Below are positions 18,000 through 27,296 of a stretch of DNA of 64,000 nt, piece by piece (position 1 is the first letter of the stretch; every line of letters starts with the position of its first letter). The notes under the pieces were generated by a model. It made no database searches and was not told where the DNA came from. It saw only the letters and a list, made by a program, of their open reading frames with translations. The position numbers and the translations under genes were made by a program. Source of the DNA: Chryseobacterium aahli (lineage in GTDB: Bacteria; Bacteroidota; Bacteroidia; Flavobacteriales; Weeksellaceae); NCBI RefSeq assembly GCF_022699665.1, contig NZ_JALDNB010000001.1, positions 124,001-188,000 on the forward strand, written 5' to 3'.

Positions 18000-18845
18000 T
18001 TACCAATCTCTTTTCTTTAAAATCCAGTAAGAACCAACGATGAAGATGGCGCACCATACCAAACAAGCAATTAAGCTTTCGGTAGGGTAGGTAAATTCAT
18101 ATTTCAGACCCAGCATTTTTGCCATATTTAATCTCATCATCGGATTTGGAATTAAACTCGACATACTTTCTAAAGGTAAAAGTTTGCTGAAGAAAAATCC
18201 ATTTTGAAGAACTTCATTTCTTTCGGGCCCCTGCATTCCGCTTACTTTTGAGAACGTTTCAATACCACCAAGAATTGATTCACCAATCCAGATAACGAAA
18301 AATGCCAGAAAAACAAAAACTGATTTTCTTAATAAAATTGATAAAAACATCAGAAAACAGAAGAATGAAAACAGTTTCACGAAGTAATTTCCGACAAAGA
18401 ATATTTCTTTAAAAACCATGTCAGAATCTGTTACTGTGGAGTAGCTTTTCCCTAAAAATAAGGTAATAACGAATACAAGAACTGTAGAAATAACAGTGAA
18501 TATCGTAATCGTTAACAATTTTGAACCAATAAATTCTTCTCTGCTTAAACCGTCAATTGTATTCTGCTTAAACATTCTGTTGCTGAATTCCTGCGAGATA
18601 GAAAATACAATAATCAATCCTAGGAAAATCTTCAGTAAGCCAACAATCCAGGTTGTGAAATTCCAGATTTCAGGGAAGTTGTAGATACCTTCTTTCTTTA
18701 AGTTAATTGTTGCGCCGAATACTTTTAAATCAACTAAACCGATGCAAAGCAGAGCAATTAAAATGGCAAAATAAAAGATGGTGAAAACCTTAAATGGTCT
18801 GTAGTTCAGGTTTTTATAATATTCTAGTTTTAATAGTTTCATCAT
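18000..18845 (-). CDS. ABC-2 type transporter permease
   Basis: This 281-residue polytopic protein has about six hydrophobic segments, including YFAILIALLCIGLVDL, IFLGLIIVFSIS and LVWCAIFIVGSYWIL. The motif SQEFSNRMFKQNTIDGLSR after the second segment is typical of ABC-2 permeases. It starts 2 bp after the ATPase gene, a tight translational arrangement, so the two form one exporter. The substrate cannot be read from sequence. Confidence 0.85.
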   Translation of the reverse strand: MMKLLKLEYYKNLNYRPFKVFTIFYFAILIALLCIGLVDLKVFGATINLKKEGIYNFPEIWNFTTWIVGLLKIFLGLIIVFSISQEFSNRMFKQNTIDGLSREEFIGSKLLTITIFTVISTVLVFVITLFLGKSYSTVTDSDMVFKEIFFVGNYFVKLFSFFCFLMFLSILLRKSVFVFLAFFVIWIGESILGGIETFSKVSGMQGPERNEVLQNGFFFSKLLPLESMSSLIPNPMMRLNMAKMLGLKYEFTYPTESLIACLVWCAIFIVGSYWILKKRDW

Positions 18846-18847
18846 GA

Positions 18848-19747
18848 TTATTTGTTTTTTACAAGTTCAAGGAATTGAGTTTCAAGCGATTGTTTTTTCT
18901 TGGCTAAATGTGACAAGAAAATACCTTTCTCAGCCAATTTTTGGTTTAATCCGGATGCGGAAATCGAAGCATCATCACGAATCTGTGCTTTAATTATTTC
19001 ACCTTCAATTTTTACCGATGTAAACCACTGAAGTTCTTCCAAAGCGCTCAGAAGTGAAGTGTTGTTGTCAGCTCTTAATTCAAAAAATCCGGTGTTGGTG
19101 GTCATTCCGTCTACGCTTCCTGAGTAGATGGCGTTTCCTTCTTTCAAAACAATCACATGGCTGCATATTTTTTCAATCTCATCCAAAAGGTGACTGGCAA
19201 TGATAATCGTAATGCCTTGTTTTGCAATTGTGCCGATAATTTCTCTAATCTGGATGATTCCTTCAGGATCTAAACCGTTCGTAGGCTCATCTAAAATCAA
19301 AACTTCAGGATTATTCAGCAAAGACGATGCGATTGCCAAACGCTGTTTCATCCCTAAAGAAAAGGTTTTGAAAGTATCTTTTTTTCTTTCTAAAAGTCCG
19401 ACAGTATTAAGAACTTCGTCGATTCTTGTGTGAGGTGTTCCCTTAATCTCAGCAACGATTTTAAGGTTGGTTTCCGCACTTAAATATGGATAAAAGTTAG
19501 GTTGCTCGATAATAGCACCTATTTTTTTAAGCGTTTCAGAATCTGTCCCTTTTTTGCCAAACCAAAACCAGTCGCCGCTTGTGGGATTGATTGTTGAGAG
19601 AAGCATTCCGAAGGTAGTGGATTTTCCGCTCCCGTTCGGGCCGAGAAGTCCGTACACGTTGCCTCTTTCCACATCAAAGGAAATATTGTTGACAACAACT
19701 CTCTTGAATTTTTTAGTCAGATTTTTGACCGATAAAACTTTTTCCAT
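18848..19747 (-). CDS. ABC transporter ATP-binding protein
   Basis: A 299-residue nucleotide-binding subunit with Walker A GPNGSGKST (about residues 36-44), signature SLGMKQR (about 135), Walker B LILDEPTNGLDPEG (about 155) and a switch His in ASHLLDEIE. It belongs to the CcmA/NatA-like group that pairs with ABC-2 permeases for export. It is the first gene of a three-gene minus-strand operon with the permease and a small membrane protein. Confidence 0.92.
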   Translation of the reverse strand: MEKVLSVKNLTKKFKRVVVNNISFDVERGNVYGLLGPNGSGKSTTFGMLLSTINPTSGDWFWFGKKGTDSETLKKIGAIIEQPNFYPYLSAETNLKIVAEIKGTPHTRIDEVLNTVGLLERKKDTFKTFSLGMKQRLAIASSLLNNPEVLILDEPTNGLDPEGIIQIREIIGTIAKQGITIIIASHLLDEIEKICSHVIVLKEGNAIYSGSVDGMTTNTGFFELRADNNTSLLSALEELQWFTSVKIEGEIIKAQIRDDASISASGLNQKLAEKGIFLSHLAKKKQSLETQFLELVKNK

Positions 19748-19885
19748 GTTATATATTGTATATGCAATAGGTTTCTCTTTTTCGTGAAATGTTACAAACT
19801 ATCTTTAAATTTTGTTAAAAAAGTGAAAGTGATAAAGTTCCAAAAACTAAAAACCAACAACTAACAACGCTATAATAATTTTCAT

Positions 19886-19893
19886 TAAATTTG
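19886..19893 (+). promoter_or_regulatory. Bacteroidetes -7 box upstream of the AAA+ gene
   Basis: TAAATTTG, an exact TAnnTTTG match 16 bp before the ATG at 19909. Confidence 0.4.
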
Positions 19894-19908
19894 ATTCAAA
19901 GATGATTT

Positions 19909-21258
19909 ATGAAGTTAATAGAACTTGCAAAAGAACTGAATGTGTCACCGGAAAGTATCAAACAGTTTATTCAGGATTTTGATCTGGATTTGATTGACTG
20001 TATTTCGACACAATTTGAAGTGAAAGAAGATTTTGAAAAATTTGCTCGGGAAAACGTAGATTTTTTAAAACAATATGAGAATGATTTAGACGAAAATAAA
20101 ACGGTCGATCAAATTGCAGAAACCATCAATCAGCCGAAAGAAAAGATTGAAAAAGCGATTCAGGAAGGTCAAACCAATATTTATGACAACGGATTTTTCC
20201 GATCGTCGGTTTCAAGCTATGGAATTGATAATAAATTAGGTGGCAATTATCAATTTGTTTACAATTATTTCGGCAATAAAACCAAGCTTCAGCAAAGAGA
20301 TTTCATCGGTTACAGAGATTTATTCTTTTATATTTCCGGAATTTTAGAACCTTTTTTAAATCCGCAACAGATCAAAGATTGGGGAATTAACAAACCTGTG
20401 GGGATTATTTTGTACGGACCTCCAGGAAGTGGTAAGATTTTTTGGGCAACTAAAATTGCTGAAATCATTAATTACAAGTTTAAAGAAGTCAAGAAACATT
20501 ACCTCGGAACTTCATTTGTTGACGGAATTCAAACCAATTTCAACGATTTTCTTTTAAAAATGATGAAAGCAGATAAAGTTTTGCTTTTTCTTGAAGATTT
20601 TGATGAAATCATGATGGCAAGAAGTGCAGAAAATAATGTTGCATCCTGTAATCTTGAATCTCAGGAAGTCATTCTTCATTATATTTCGAAATTTGAAAGT
20701 GAAGATGTCTTGATGGTGGGTTCAGCGAATACAGTGAGTGATATTGATGAAGAGATTTTGGCACCGGGAAGATTTGATGTAGTAATTCCTGTTTTTCCTC
20801 CGAATGCTGCAGAAAGATCTGAGATTATTTTATATTCAATGACTAAAAATCTGGATAAAGATTCTTTGCTTTTTAAAATTCTTAAAAATAATAAAGCTGA
20901 TAAAATTCCTTTCTGGAGCGGCATTGCTTCTAAAATGAAAGTCTTTAGCAACACCATGTTAATTGATTTTACCCAAAGCTTAAAAAAACGGATTAAAAAC
21001 CGATATCAAAAAACAAAAAACGAAAAGTTAATCATTGATGAAACTCTTTTAAATGGTGCTTTGCGTGATGCGGGTGCAAAATTAACCGAAGAATATCTGA
21101 ACCAAATTGCTCAGTTTTTAAATGATGTTATCATCAATAATTTAGATGATTTCCAAATGCGAATTCATTCTCTAAAATCTGAGTTGGAATCTTACAAAGA
21201 GGTGGAAATACCGAGAAGAGAAATAGGTTTTCAGCACAATGATGAAAGTGAGGCTTAA
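19909..21258 (+). CDS. AAA+ ATPase-like protein with IF2-N-like N-terminus and altered Walker motifs
   Basis: The N-terminus (MKLIELAKELNVSPESIKQF) resembles the IF-2 N-terminal helical domain; residues about 165-310 are an AAA+ core. The Walker A is G170-PPGSGK176 followed by Ile177 instead of Thr/Ser, and the Walker B region reads LLFLEDFDE (225-233), where the usual Asp-Glu pair is Glu-Asp. Sensor-1 Asn (VGSAN) and the PGRFD arginine-finger block are present. The losses suggest weak or absent hydrolysis, though ATP may still bind. The AAA core looks closest to the FtsH/proteasomal-ATPase class. It sits 63 bp before prfB, which has its own promoter. Confidence 0.75.
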   Translation: MKLIELAKELNVSPESIKQFIQDFDLDLIDCISTQFEVKEDFEKFARENVDFLKQYENDLDENKTVDQIAETINQPKEKIEKAIQEGQTNIYDNGFFRSSVSSYGIDNKLGGNYQFVYNYFGNKTKLQQRDFIGYRDLFFYISGILEPFLNPQQIKDWGINKPVGIILYGPPGSGKIFWATKIAEIINYKFKEVKKHYLGTSFVDGIQTNFNDFLLKMMKADKVLLFLEDFDEIMMARSAENNVASCNLESQEVILHYISKFESEDVLMVGSANTVSDIDEEILAPGRFDVVIPVFPPNAAERSEIILYSMTKNLDKDSLLFKILKNNKADKIPFWSGIASKMKVFSNTMLIDFTQSLKKRIKNRYQKTKNEKLIIDETLLNGALRDAGAKLTEEYLNQIAQFLNDVIINNLDDFQMRIHSLKSELESYKEVEIPRREIGFQHNDESEA

Positions 21259-21297
21259 GTATGGATTTAGAAACTCAAAACTCTCAACTTTAAATCT

Positions 21298-21305
21298 TAT
21301 TTTTG
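21298..21305 (+). promoter_or_regulatory. Bacteroidetes -7 box upstream of prfB
   Basis: TATTTTTG, an exact TAnnTTTG match ending 16 bp before the GTG start, implying a very short leader. Confidence 0.45.
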
Positions 21306-21321
21306 CAAAAAAGAATTATTC

Positions 21322-22434
21322 GTGATCAACAACGACCAGATAAAAGAAATTCAATCAAGAATTGAAGACCTTCATAAATATCTTCAGATAGACAAAAAGA
21401 AGATAGAAATTTCTAATGATGATGAAAAAACAGCAGCTCCGGAATTTTGGGATAATCCTAAAACAGCTGAGGTTTTCCTAAAGCAACTGCGTTCTAAGAA
21501 AAAGTGGGTAGAAGATTTTGAAGAGATCAGTACTCAGTTTGAAGACTTGCAGGTTTTAATGGAATTTGCCAAAGAAGATCCCGATTCTGAAAAAGAATTG
21601 GATGAAAGCTTTCCAATTCTCATGGAAAAAATTGAAAACATTGAGTTCAAAAATATGCTTTCTAATGAAGGAGATGAACTTTCGGCGGTTCTACAGATTA
21701 CCGCAGGAGCCGGTGGAACTGAAAGTTGTGACTGGGCTGCCATGCTGATGAGAATGTACAACATGTGGGCAGAAAAACAGGGCTATAAAATAAAAGAACT
21801 CAACTATCAGGAAGGTGAAGTTGCCGGTGTGAAAACAGTAACCTTAGAAATCGACGGCGAATATGCTTTTGGTTATTTAAAGGGCGAAAATGGAGTTCAC
21901 AGATTGGTAAGAATTTCTCCGTTTGATTCTAATGCGAAGCGTCATACGAGTTTTGTTTCTGTTTACGTTTATCCTTTGGTGGATGATACAATTGAAATTA
22001 ACATTAATCCTGCAGATATTTCATTTGAAACCATGCGAAGTTCAGGAGCGGGTGGCCAGAACGTAAATAAGGTAGAAACTGCCGTTCGTCTTCGTCACGC
22101 ACCAACTGGTATTATCATTGAAAACTCAGAATCTCGTTCTCAGCTTCAGAATAAAGAAAAGGCCATGCAACTCTTGAAATCAAGATTGTATGAAATGGAA
22201 TTGGAAGAAAGACTGAGAGCAAGAAACGAAATCGAAGCAGGAAAAATGAAAATAGAGTGGGGAAGCCAGATCAGAAATTACGTGATGCACCCTTATAAAT
22301 TAATAAAAGATGTACGTTCCGGTCACGAGACTTCAGATGTTGATGGAGTGATGAACGGAAATCTTACACCATTTCTCAAAGCGTTTCTGATGGCAGACGG
22401 AACGGCGGTTTCGGATGACGATCTCGACCTATAA
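21322..22434 (+). CDS. prfB: Peptide chain release factor 2
   Basis: RF2 releases peptides at UGA and UAA. The 370-residue product has the SPF stop-recognition motif at 199-201 (RF1 has PxT) and the GGQ hydrolysis motif at 244-246. The start is GTG at 21322; no in-frame ATG lies nearby upstream. The programmed frameshift used by E. coli prfB is absent: where E. coli has CUU UGA, this gene has CTT CAG (21382-21387) and stays in one frame. Autoregulation by frameshifting is therefore not expected. Confidence 0.96.
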   Translation: MINNDQIKEIQSRIEDLHKYLQIDKKKIEISNDDEKTAAPEFWDNPKTAEVFLKQLRSKKKWVEDFEEISTQFEDLQVLMEFAKEDPDSEKELDESFPILMEKIENIEFKNMLSNEGDELSAVLQITAGAGGTESCDWAAMLMRMYNMWAEKQGYKIKELNYQEGEVAGVKTVTLEIDGEYAFGYLKGENGVHRLVRISPFDSNAKRHTSFVSVYVYPLVDDTIEININPADISFETMRSSGAGGQNVNKVETAVRLRHAPTGIIIENSESRSQLQNKEKAMQLLKSRLYEMELEERLRARNEIEAGKMKIEWGSQIRNYVMHPYKLIKDVRSGHETSDVDGVMNGNLTPFLKAFLMADGTAVSDDDLDL

Positions 22435-22497
22435 AATATCATGTTTACATTTTTGTTAAAATATGCTAATATGTTTTCAGCATAATTTTATTAAGCT

Positions 22498-22505
22498 TAT
22501 TTTTG
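22498..22505 (+). promoter_or_regulatory. Bacteroidetes -7 box upstream of the DedA gene
   Basis: TATTTTTG, an exact TAnnTTTG match 17 bp before the ATG. Sequence and spacing are the same as at prfB. Confidence 0.45.
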
Positions 22506-22521
22506 TTCATCATCATTACAT

Positions 22522-23238
22522 ATGGAAGATTACAATAGCTGGAGAGATTTATTAAACCCCGAATTTTACATCAACATGGGTGGGTTCTGGGTTATTTTGT
22601 TCATTATTTTTGCCGAGACAGGTTTGTTCGTAGGGTTTTTCCTTCCGGGAGATTCACTGCTTTTTGTGTCAGGAATTTATGCCGTAGATATCATTTCACA
22701 AACATTTGGTTCTACGGGAAGTGATTTTTTAGACACCACTCTTTTGGCATCTGCAGTTGCAATTGCTGCAATCATAGGGAATCAGGTAGGGTATTGGTTT
22801 GGTAGCAAAACAGGTCCGGCTTTATACAAAAAACAAGATACTTTTCTTTTTAAGAAAAAATATCTTTATCAGGCACATGATTTTTTTGAAAAAAATGGCG
22901 CATTAGCTGTAATTATGGCTAGATTTTTACCTGTGGTAAGAACTTTTATGCCAATCGTTGCCGGTATTGTAAGGATGGATAAAAAAGCATTTCTGCGTGA
23001 TAACATTATTGGTGGTGTGCTTTGGTCTTTCAGTTTGATTTTTGCAGGACATTATCTGGATAAATTATTCATGGATCAGTTCGGGATTAATCTGAAAGAA
23101 AAACTAGAATTTATCATCATCATTATTGTTTTGGTTACAACGGTTCCTGTAATTCTTAAATTTGTGTTTGGAGCACCCAAAGAAAACCCGAAATTGGAAG
23201 ATGAGGTTTTGGATGATTTGATTGACAAAGAAAAATAA
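22522..23238 (+). CDS. DedA family membrane protein
   Basis: A 238-residue polytopic protein with the DedA/SNARE-associated signature: FAETGLFVGFFLPGDSLLF near the N-terminus and RFLPVVRTFMPIVAGI in the middle, with conserved acidic and arginine residues thought to couple to proton movement. Family members help maintain the membrane and recycle undecaprenyl phosphate or flip phospholipids. It is a single gene with its own -7 box, ending in a terminator shared with the convergent esterase gene. Confidence 0.9.
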   Translation: MEDYNSWRDLLNPEFYINMGGFWVILFIIFAETGLFVGFFLPGDSLLFVSGIYAVDIISQTFGSTGSDFLDTTLLASAVAIAAIIGNQVGYWFGSKTGPALYKKQDTFLFKKKYLYQAHDFFEKNGALAVIMARFLPVVRTFMPIVAGIVRMDKKAFLRDNIIGGVLWSFSLIFAGHYLDKLFMDQFGINLKEKLEFIIIIIVLVTTVPVILKFVFGAPKENPKLEDEVLDDLIDKEK

Positions 23239-23258
23239 TCAACTTAAAATATAGAAAG

Positions 23259-23280
23259 TAACCTGCAGTTTTGCGGGTTA
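23259..23280 (+). terminator. Terminator after the DedA gene
   Basis: The hairpin TAACCTGCA / TGCGGGTTA has a short T-rich loop and a run of T. It separates convergent genes and may work both ways. Confidence 0.6.
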
Positions 23281-24138
23281 TTTTTTTATCCATTCCAGAA
23301 TATTGGGATAAATAATGCTGTCTCTTTTAGTTTTGTTGAAAAATCTCGGTGCATGACCGGTTTTATCCATAAAAACCAATTTGTGTGGTATATTCATTGC
23401 TGTCAAAGCAGAATCTAGTGCCAAACCTTGTTTTTGATTGACCAAAAAATCCTGATTTCCTTGAAATAAAAGTGTCGGAACATTGGTAATATTAGCAATT
23501 GGACTTGCTTTTTGGAATTCTTCAGATAAGTTTTTTCGGTCAAATTTACTTCCTACCATTTTCTGAACCGTTCCAGAAGTATATTTTGAATAAAATGAAT
23601 TTAAATATTCAGAAGAATAGAAATCTGTCGGGCCACTCAGCGAAATAATTTTCTTAATCTTATCTGAATTCTGATAGCCGTAAAGCAATGCTAAATGTCC
23701 ACCCGCACTTTCTCCCAAAAGAATATAGTTGTCGGGAAGAAGTTCGGCTTTTTCAGAAAGTGAGTTGAATTTTTCAATCGCAGATTGAATGTCTTCCAAT
23801 TGATCTTTATAGGTGAAATGCTTCGAAACCAAGCGGTAATTCATATTAACACTCGGAATATTATTTTCAAAAAGCATCTTTTGAATTTTGATCATGTGCT
23901 CCTTTCGACCGTACTTCCATGCACCACCATGAAGAATTAAAACGACTGGCGAATCTGTAGCATAATCCGCAGGGAGAAAAACATCCATTTTCTGGCGTTT
24001 GTGTTCGCCGTATTTTAGATTATAAATTTTTTGACTGTCTTTTCCCACCCAAACTCTGAATTTTGTATTGCATGAATTTAAAACCAAGCCTATCAATCCT
24101 AAAACAAAGAAATGATAATTGAGAATCAGCTTTTTCAT
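23278..24138 (-). CDS. Alpha/beta-hydrolase (esterase/lipase) lipoprotein
   Basis: This 286-residue protein starts with a lipoprotein signal (LIGLVLNSC). The oxyanion block LHGGAW, nucleophile elbow GESAGG, an Asp in the FQGNQDFLV region and a late His in DKTGHAPRFF form a complete catalytic set of the BD-FAE / hormone-sensitive lipase-like esterases. It would act on acyl or acetyl esters in the envelope; the substrate is unknown. It stands alone. Confidence 0.88.
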   Translation of the reverse strand: MKKLILNYHFFVLGLIGLVLNSCNTKFRVWVGKDSQKIYNLKYGEHKRQKMDVFLPADYATDSPVVLILHGGAWKYGRKEHMIKIQKMLFENNIPSVNMNYRLVSKHFTYKDQLEDIQSAIEKFNSLSEKAELLPDNYILLGESAGGHLALLYGYQNSDKIKKIISLSGPTDFYSSEYLNSFYSKYTSGTVQKMVGSKFDRKNLSEEFQKASPIANITNVPTLLFQGNQDFLVNQKQGLALDSALTAMNIPHKLVFMDKTGHAPRFFNKTKRDSIIYPNILEWIKK

Positions 24139-24216
24139 AGAGTAAAGGTAAGGAGAATTTTATTTTATGTTTAAATTAATAATCTCAAATCAATCGACAA
24201 AATCAAATTAAATCTA

Positions 24217-24224
24217 TATTTTTG
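24217..24224 (+). promoter_or_regulatory. Bacteroidetes -7 box upstream of the DUF808 gene
   Basis: TATTTTTG, an exact TAnnTTTG match 38 bp before the ATG at 24262. Confidence 0.4.
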
Positions 24225-24261
24225 TAAGACTTAACATTTATTAAAAAAATATTAAAATACT

Positions 24262-25167
24262 ATGGCTTCTGGTTTTTTTGCGATTTTAGATGATATCGCT
24301 GCTTTGATGGATGATGTTGCTGTAACAAGTAAAATTGCAACCCAAAAAACAGCAGGTATTTTGGGCGATGATTTGGCGGTAAACGCAGAAAAAGCAACAG
24401 GCTTCCTTTCTTCAAGAGAGATTCCTGTTTTAATGAAAATTATGAAAGGTTCATTTATCAATAAATTGATTATTGTTCCTTTTGTTTTCCTCCTAGAATG
24501 GCTGTATTCGCCTGCTATTAAAATTATTTTAATCATTGGTGGATTTTATCTGGCTTACGAAGGTGTCGAAAAAATTGTAGAATTTTTATTTCACAGAGAA
24601 AAAAAAGGTCATGAGGTCATTGAAGAGGCGGACGATGTAATTGAAGAAGGCGAAGAAGCTGAAAAAACTAAAGTGAAATCTGCTGTTACAACTGATTTTA
24701 TATTGTCGTTAGAGATTGTCATTATAGCACTGGCGGCGGCAAAAGATGGCTACGAAGCTCTGAAATCTGAGTTTAATCCGTTGCTTGTAGAGATAGTTAC
24801 CGTTTCAGTAGTTTCTATTATTGCCACAGTTGGTGTTTACGGAATTGTAGCATTAATCGTTAGAATGGATGATGCCGGCTTTAAATTAATTAAAAAAAGT
24901 AATGATAAAGGCTTTTTTGGGAAATTAGGACATCTTTTGGTTAAGGCTCTTCCTTTTGTGATAAAAGCTTTAGGAATCATCGGAACCATTGCATTGATTT
25001 TGGTTGCAGGCGGAATTTTTGACCACAATATTGATTATCTTCACCATGCTTTACCAACCTGGAATGAGATGCTGAAGCAAGTTATTTTTGGAATCGCTGG
25101 AGGATTAATTGCGTTGGCAATTATTAGTGGCGGAAAGAAAATGTATTCATTAGCAACAAAGAAATAA
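24262..25167 (+). CDS. DUF808 family membrane protein (YedI-like)
   Basis: The N-terminus MASGFFAILDDIAALMDDVA and the following KTAGILGDDLAVNAEKATGF are the DUF808 hallmark. The 301-residue product has about six membrane segments and a charged loop rich in Glu (EEADDVIEEGEEAEK). The family is widespread as inner-membrane proteins with no established function. It is monocistronic, with a -7 box upstream and a terminator downstream. Confidence 0.93.
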   Translation: MASGFFAILDDIAALMDDVAVTSKIATQKTAGILGDDLAVNAEKATGFLSSREIPVLMKIMKGSFINKLIIVPFVFLLEWLYSPAIKIILIIGGFYLAYEGVEKIVEFLFHREKKGHEVIEEADDVIEEGEEAEKTKVKSAVTTDFILSLEIVIIALAAAKDGYEALKSEFNPLLVEIVTVSVVSIIATVGVYGIVALIVRMDDAGFKLIKKSNDKGFFGKLGHLLVKALPFVIKALGIIGTIALILVAGGIFDHNIDYLHHALPTWNEMLKQVIFGIAGGLIALAIISGGKKMYSLATKK

Positions 25168-25184
25168 TTGTTAGATCTTTATAA

Positions 25185-25218
25185 AAAATCCTGCTTCAGT
25201 CTTTTGGAGCAGGATTTT
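25185..25218 (+). terminator. Terminator after the DUF808 gene
   Basis: The 11-bp stem AAAATCCTGCT / AGCAGGATTTT is followed by T-rich sequence. It lies between convergent genes. Confidence 0.75.
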
Positions 25219-25241
25219 GTTTTTTTAAGTTTTATGAAAAA

Positions 25242-26192
25242 TTAGTTTTCTTTAAGCCATTTATCAATTTCAGCAAAACTTTGAGCCGCATCTTCAACCC
25301 ACGGAAAATGGCCTGCCTTTTCTATCAATATCAATTTAGAATTGGGTAACGTCTTGTGTAGCTGTTCAGCGAATTCGGGTAAATTATTGGTATCTGATTT
25401 TCCATTCAGAATCAATGTTTTTGTTTTGATCTCGGAGAATCTTTTCTGTTGATTATAATAATACTTCAATTCTTTCTCCTGCTGAGGTAATTGACCGTTC
25501 ACAGGTTTTCTTCTTCCTGCTTTTGAAATTTCTTTCATAATAGGAATTACTTTTTGTGAAGATTCTTCATCATAGCACCACCATTTCAGAGGAGCTTCTG
25601 ACAGATTTCTTCCGTCCGGAGCTTTTTCGGTTTTGTGGGTGTACATATAGTCCCAATCTTTTACGACTTGTGAAAACCATTCAGATTCTTTTATTCTTTT
25701 GTTTTCAGATTCTTTTTTTCTATTGTAAATTTCTTCTGGTGATGCGATTAAAGAAGTTCCCGTCAGTATCATTCCTTCAACATGATTCGGATGTTCTAGA
25801 CTGTAAAGCATGGCGATTCCGCTTTGGTCAGAATGCCCGAAAAACCAGATTTTATCGACGTTGAGTCTCTTTCTTAGTTCCTCAATTTCTACAACACTTT
25901 TCGCAAGACTATAATCTTCCACGTTCTTTGGTGCAGAAGATTTTCCGGTTCCGCGTGAATCATAATAAACCATCGTGAACTTTTTTTCCAAAGGTTTTAA
26001 TGTCAATTCATATCCTATTTTTCCGGAATTAGGATGTCCTGCAAACATCACTGGACCGCTTCCTTTAATGGTGTAGTTGATGCTGATACCGTCAATTTTT
26101 TCTGTGAAATTTCCGTTTTTAAGCTCTTGTGCGCTTGCAAAAAAGATGAAAAATGAATTGATTATAATCAATGCTTTCGGTCTAAAGTTCAT
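25242..26192 (-). CDS. Secreted alpha/beta-hydrolase (proline iminopeptidase-like)
   Basis: A signal peptide (MNFRPKALIIINSFFIFFASAQ) precedes an alpha/beta-hydrolase fold. The oxyanion block FAGHPNSG, nucleophile elbow GHSDQSG, acid in LNGKSDTNNLPE and His in EKAGHFPWVE complete the triad. Family relatives include proline iminopeptidases and haloperoxidase-like hydrolases; the substrate is uncertain. The signal peptide predicts periplasmic action. It is a single gene with a -7 box 27 bp upstream. Confidence 0.85.
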   Translation of the reverse strand: MNFRPKALIIINSFFIFFASAQELKNGNFTEKIDGISINYTIKGSGPVMFAGHPNSGKIGYELTLKPLEKKFTMVYYDSRGTGKSSAPKNVEDYSLAKSVVEIEELRKRLNVDKIWFFGHSDQSGIAMLYSLEHPNHVEGMILTGTSLIASPEEIYNRKKESENKRIKESEWFSQVVKDWDYMYTHKTEKAPDGRNLSEAPLKWWCYDEESSQKVIPIMKEISKAGRRKPVNGQLPQQEKELKYYYNQQKRFSEIKTKTLILNGKSDTNNLPEFAEQLHKTLPNSKLILIEKAGHFPWVEDAAQSFAEIDKWLKEN

Positions 26193-26218
26193 AGATGGCT
26201 ATAAATGGTTTAAAAAGA

Positions 26219-26226
26219 CAAATTTA
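26219..26226 (-). promoter_or_regulatory. Bacteroidetes -7 box upstream of the secreted hydrolase
   Basis: On the minus strand it reads TAAATTTG, an exact TAnnTTTG match 27 bp before the ATG. Confidence 0.4.
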
Positions 26227-26312
26227 AATTATATCTTAAAAAAATATGAATTATTCTCTTTAAATAAAATGAGTAGAACTTAGAATTCGTTCTGTAATTA
26301 GTATTAAATATT

Positions 26313-26320
26313 TATTTTTG
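26313..26320 (+). promoter_or_regulatory. Bacteroidetes -7 box upstream of the acyltransferase gene
   Basis: TATTTTTG, an exact TAnnTTTG match 58 bp before the ATG, divergent from the hydrolase promoter. Confidence 0.4.
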
Positions 26321-26377
26321 CAGAAATTGAAACATTGAATTATCATTAAATTTAATGGACTTCACTTTCAGTAAACT

Positions 26378-27295
26378 ATGGGTAGAAATTTATCAATTGA
26401 TGTTTTAAAAATAATACTGGCATTTTTTGTTGTGTTTCTGCACATGAATTTTCTGAAAGAAACGTATCCTGTTTTGAGTTACATCTTAGTTAACGGGCTT
26501 TTCAGAATTGCTGTTCCCGTTTTTTTAGTCATTACCGGATTTTATTTTTTCCATATCGACAATAAAGTAAAACTGAAAAAATGGCTTTTCAGAACGTTTT
26601 TATTGTACGCCATCTGGATGTTGATTTATATTTCTTATTGGAAAGATAATGAACAAATTTGGCTGACTGTCATTTTCGGATACCATCATTTATGGTATTT
26701 GATAGGAACTTTTTTCTCGGGAATTATTCTTTACTTTTTAAGAAATCAAAATTCTAGATTACTGATTTCTTTAGCGGTAGGTTTTTTCTTATTGGGTTAC
26801 GGAGTTCAGGTTTTAGGAAATCTTCACTATTTTGAAAACGAAAAAGATTCGGTTTTGAATATGTATCTGCTGTACCGGAATTTCCTTTTTGTTTGTTTTC
26901 CTTTTTTGACAATTGGTTTTTTGATCAATAAACATAAAGTTGACTTGTCAGAATATAAAAATTCTTCGCTACTGGTAATTCTGTCCGTATTGTGTGTAGT
27001 TGCTGAAGCTTTTTTCAATTACAAAAATATCAGCAGCGAAAGTACCGATATCTTATTTTCTTTAATTTTTGCGAGTCCGTTGTTGTTCTTGTACTGCCAG
27101 AAAATCTATGTCAAAACCACGTCGAAAATTTTAGCCAGTTTTTCTACAGCAATTTACGTTGTACATCCATTGATTATGAGATCTGAGTTTTATAAAGATA
27201 TTGAATCGTATAAAATCCTGATCTTTTTAGCGATTTTAATTCCAATAAGCTTTGGTTTGGTTTATCTCAATAAGAAATTGAAATATCTTCTTTAA
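26378..27295 (+). CDS. Acyltransferase family 3 membrane protein
   Basis: This 305-residue protein has about nine or ten hydrophobic segments. It begins with the family opening NLSIDVLKIILAFFVVFLHM, whose His is the proposed catalytic residue, and continues with a HHLWYL block and a C-terminal AIYVVHPLIM motif. Acyltransferase-3 proteins O-acetylate surface glycans or lipids. Its gene converges with the GH43 gene 1 bp away, so the two may interfere transcriptionally. The target is unknown. Confidence 0.85.
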   Translation: MGRNLSIDVLKIILAFFVVFLHMNFLKETYPVLSYILVNGLFRIAVPVFLVITGFYFFHIDNKVKLKKWLFRTFLLYAIWMLIYISYWKDNEQIWLTVIFGYHHLWYLIGTFFSGIILYFLRNQNSRLLISLAVGFFLLGYGVQVLGNLHYFENEKDSVLNMYLLYRNFLFVCFPFLTIGFLINKHKVDLSEYKNSSLLVILSVLCVVAEAFFNYKNISSESTDILFSLIFASPLLFLYCQKIYVKTTSKILASFSTAIYVVHPLIMRSEFYKDIESYKILIFLAILIPISFGLVYLNKKLKYLL

Positions 27296-27296
27296 A

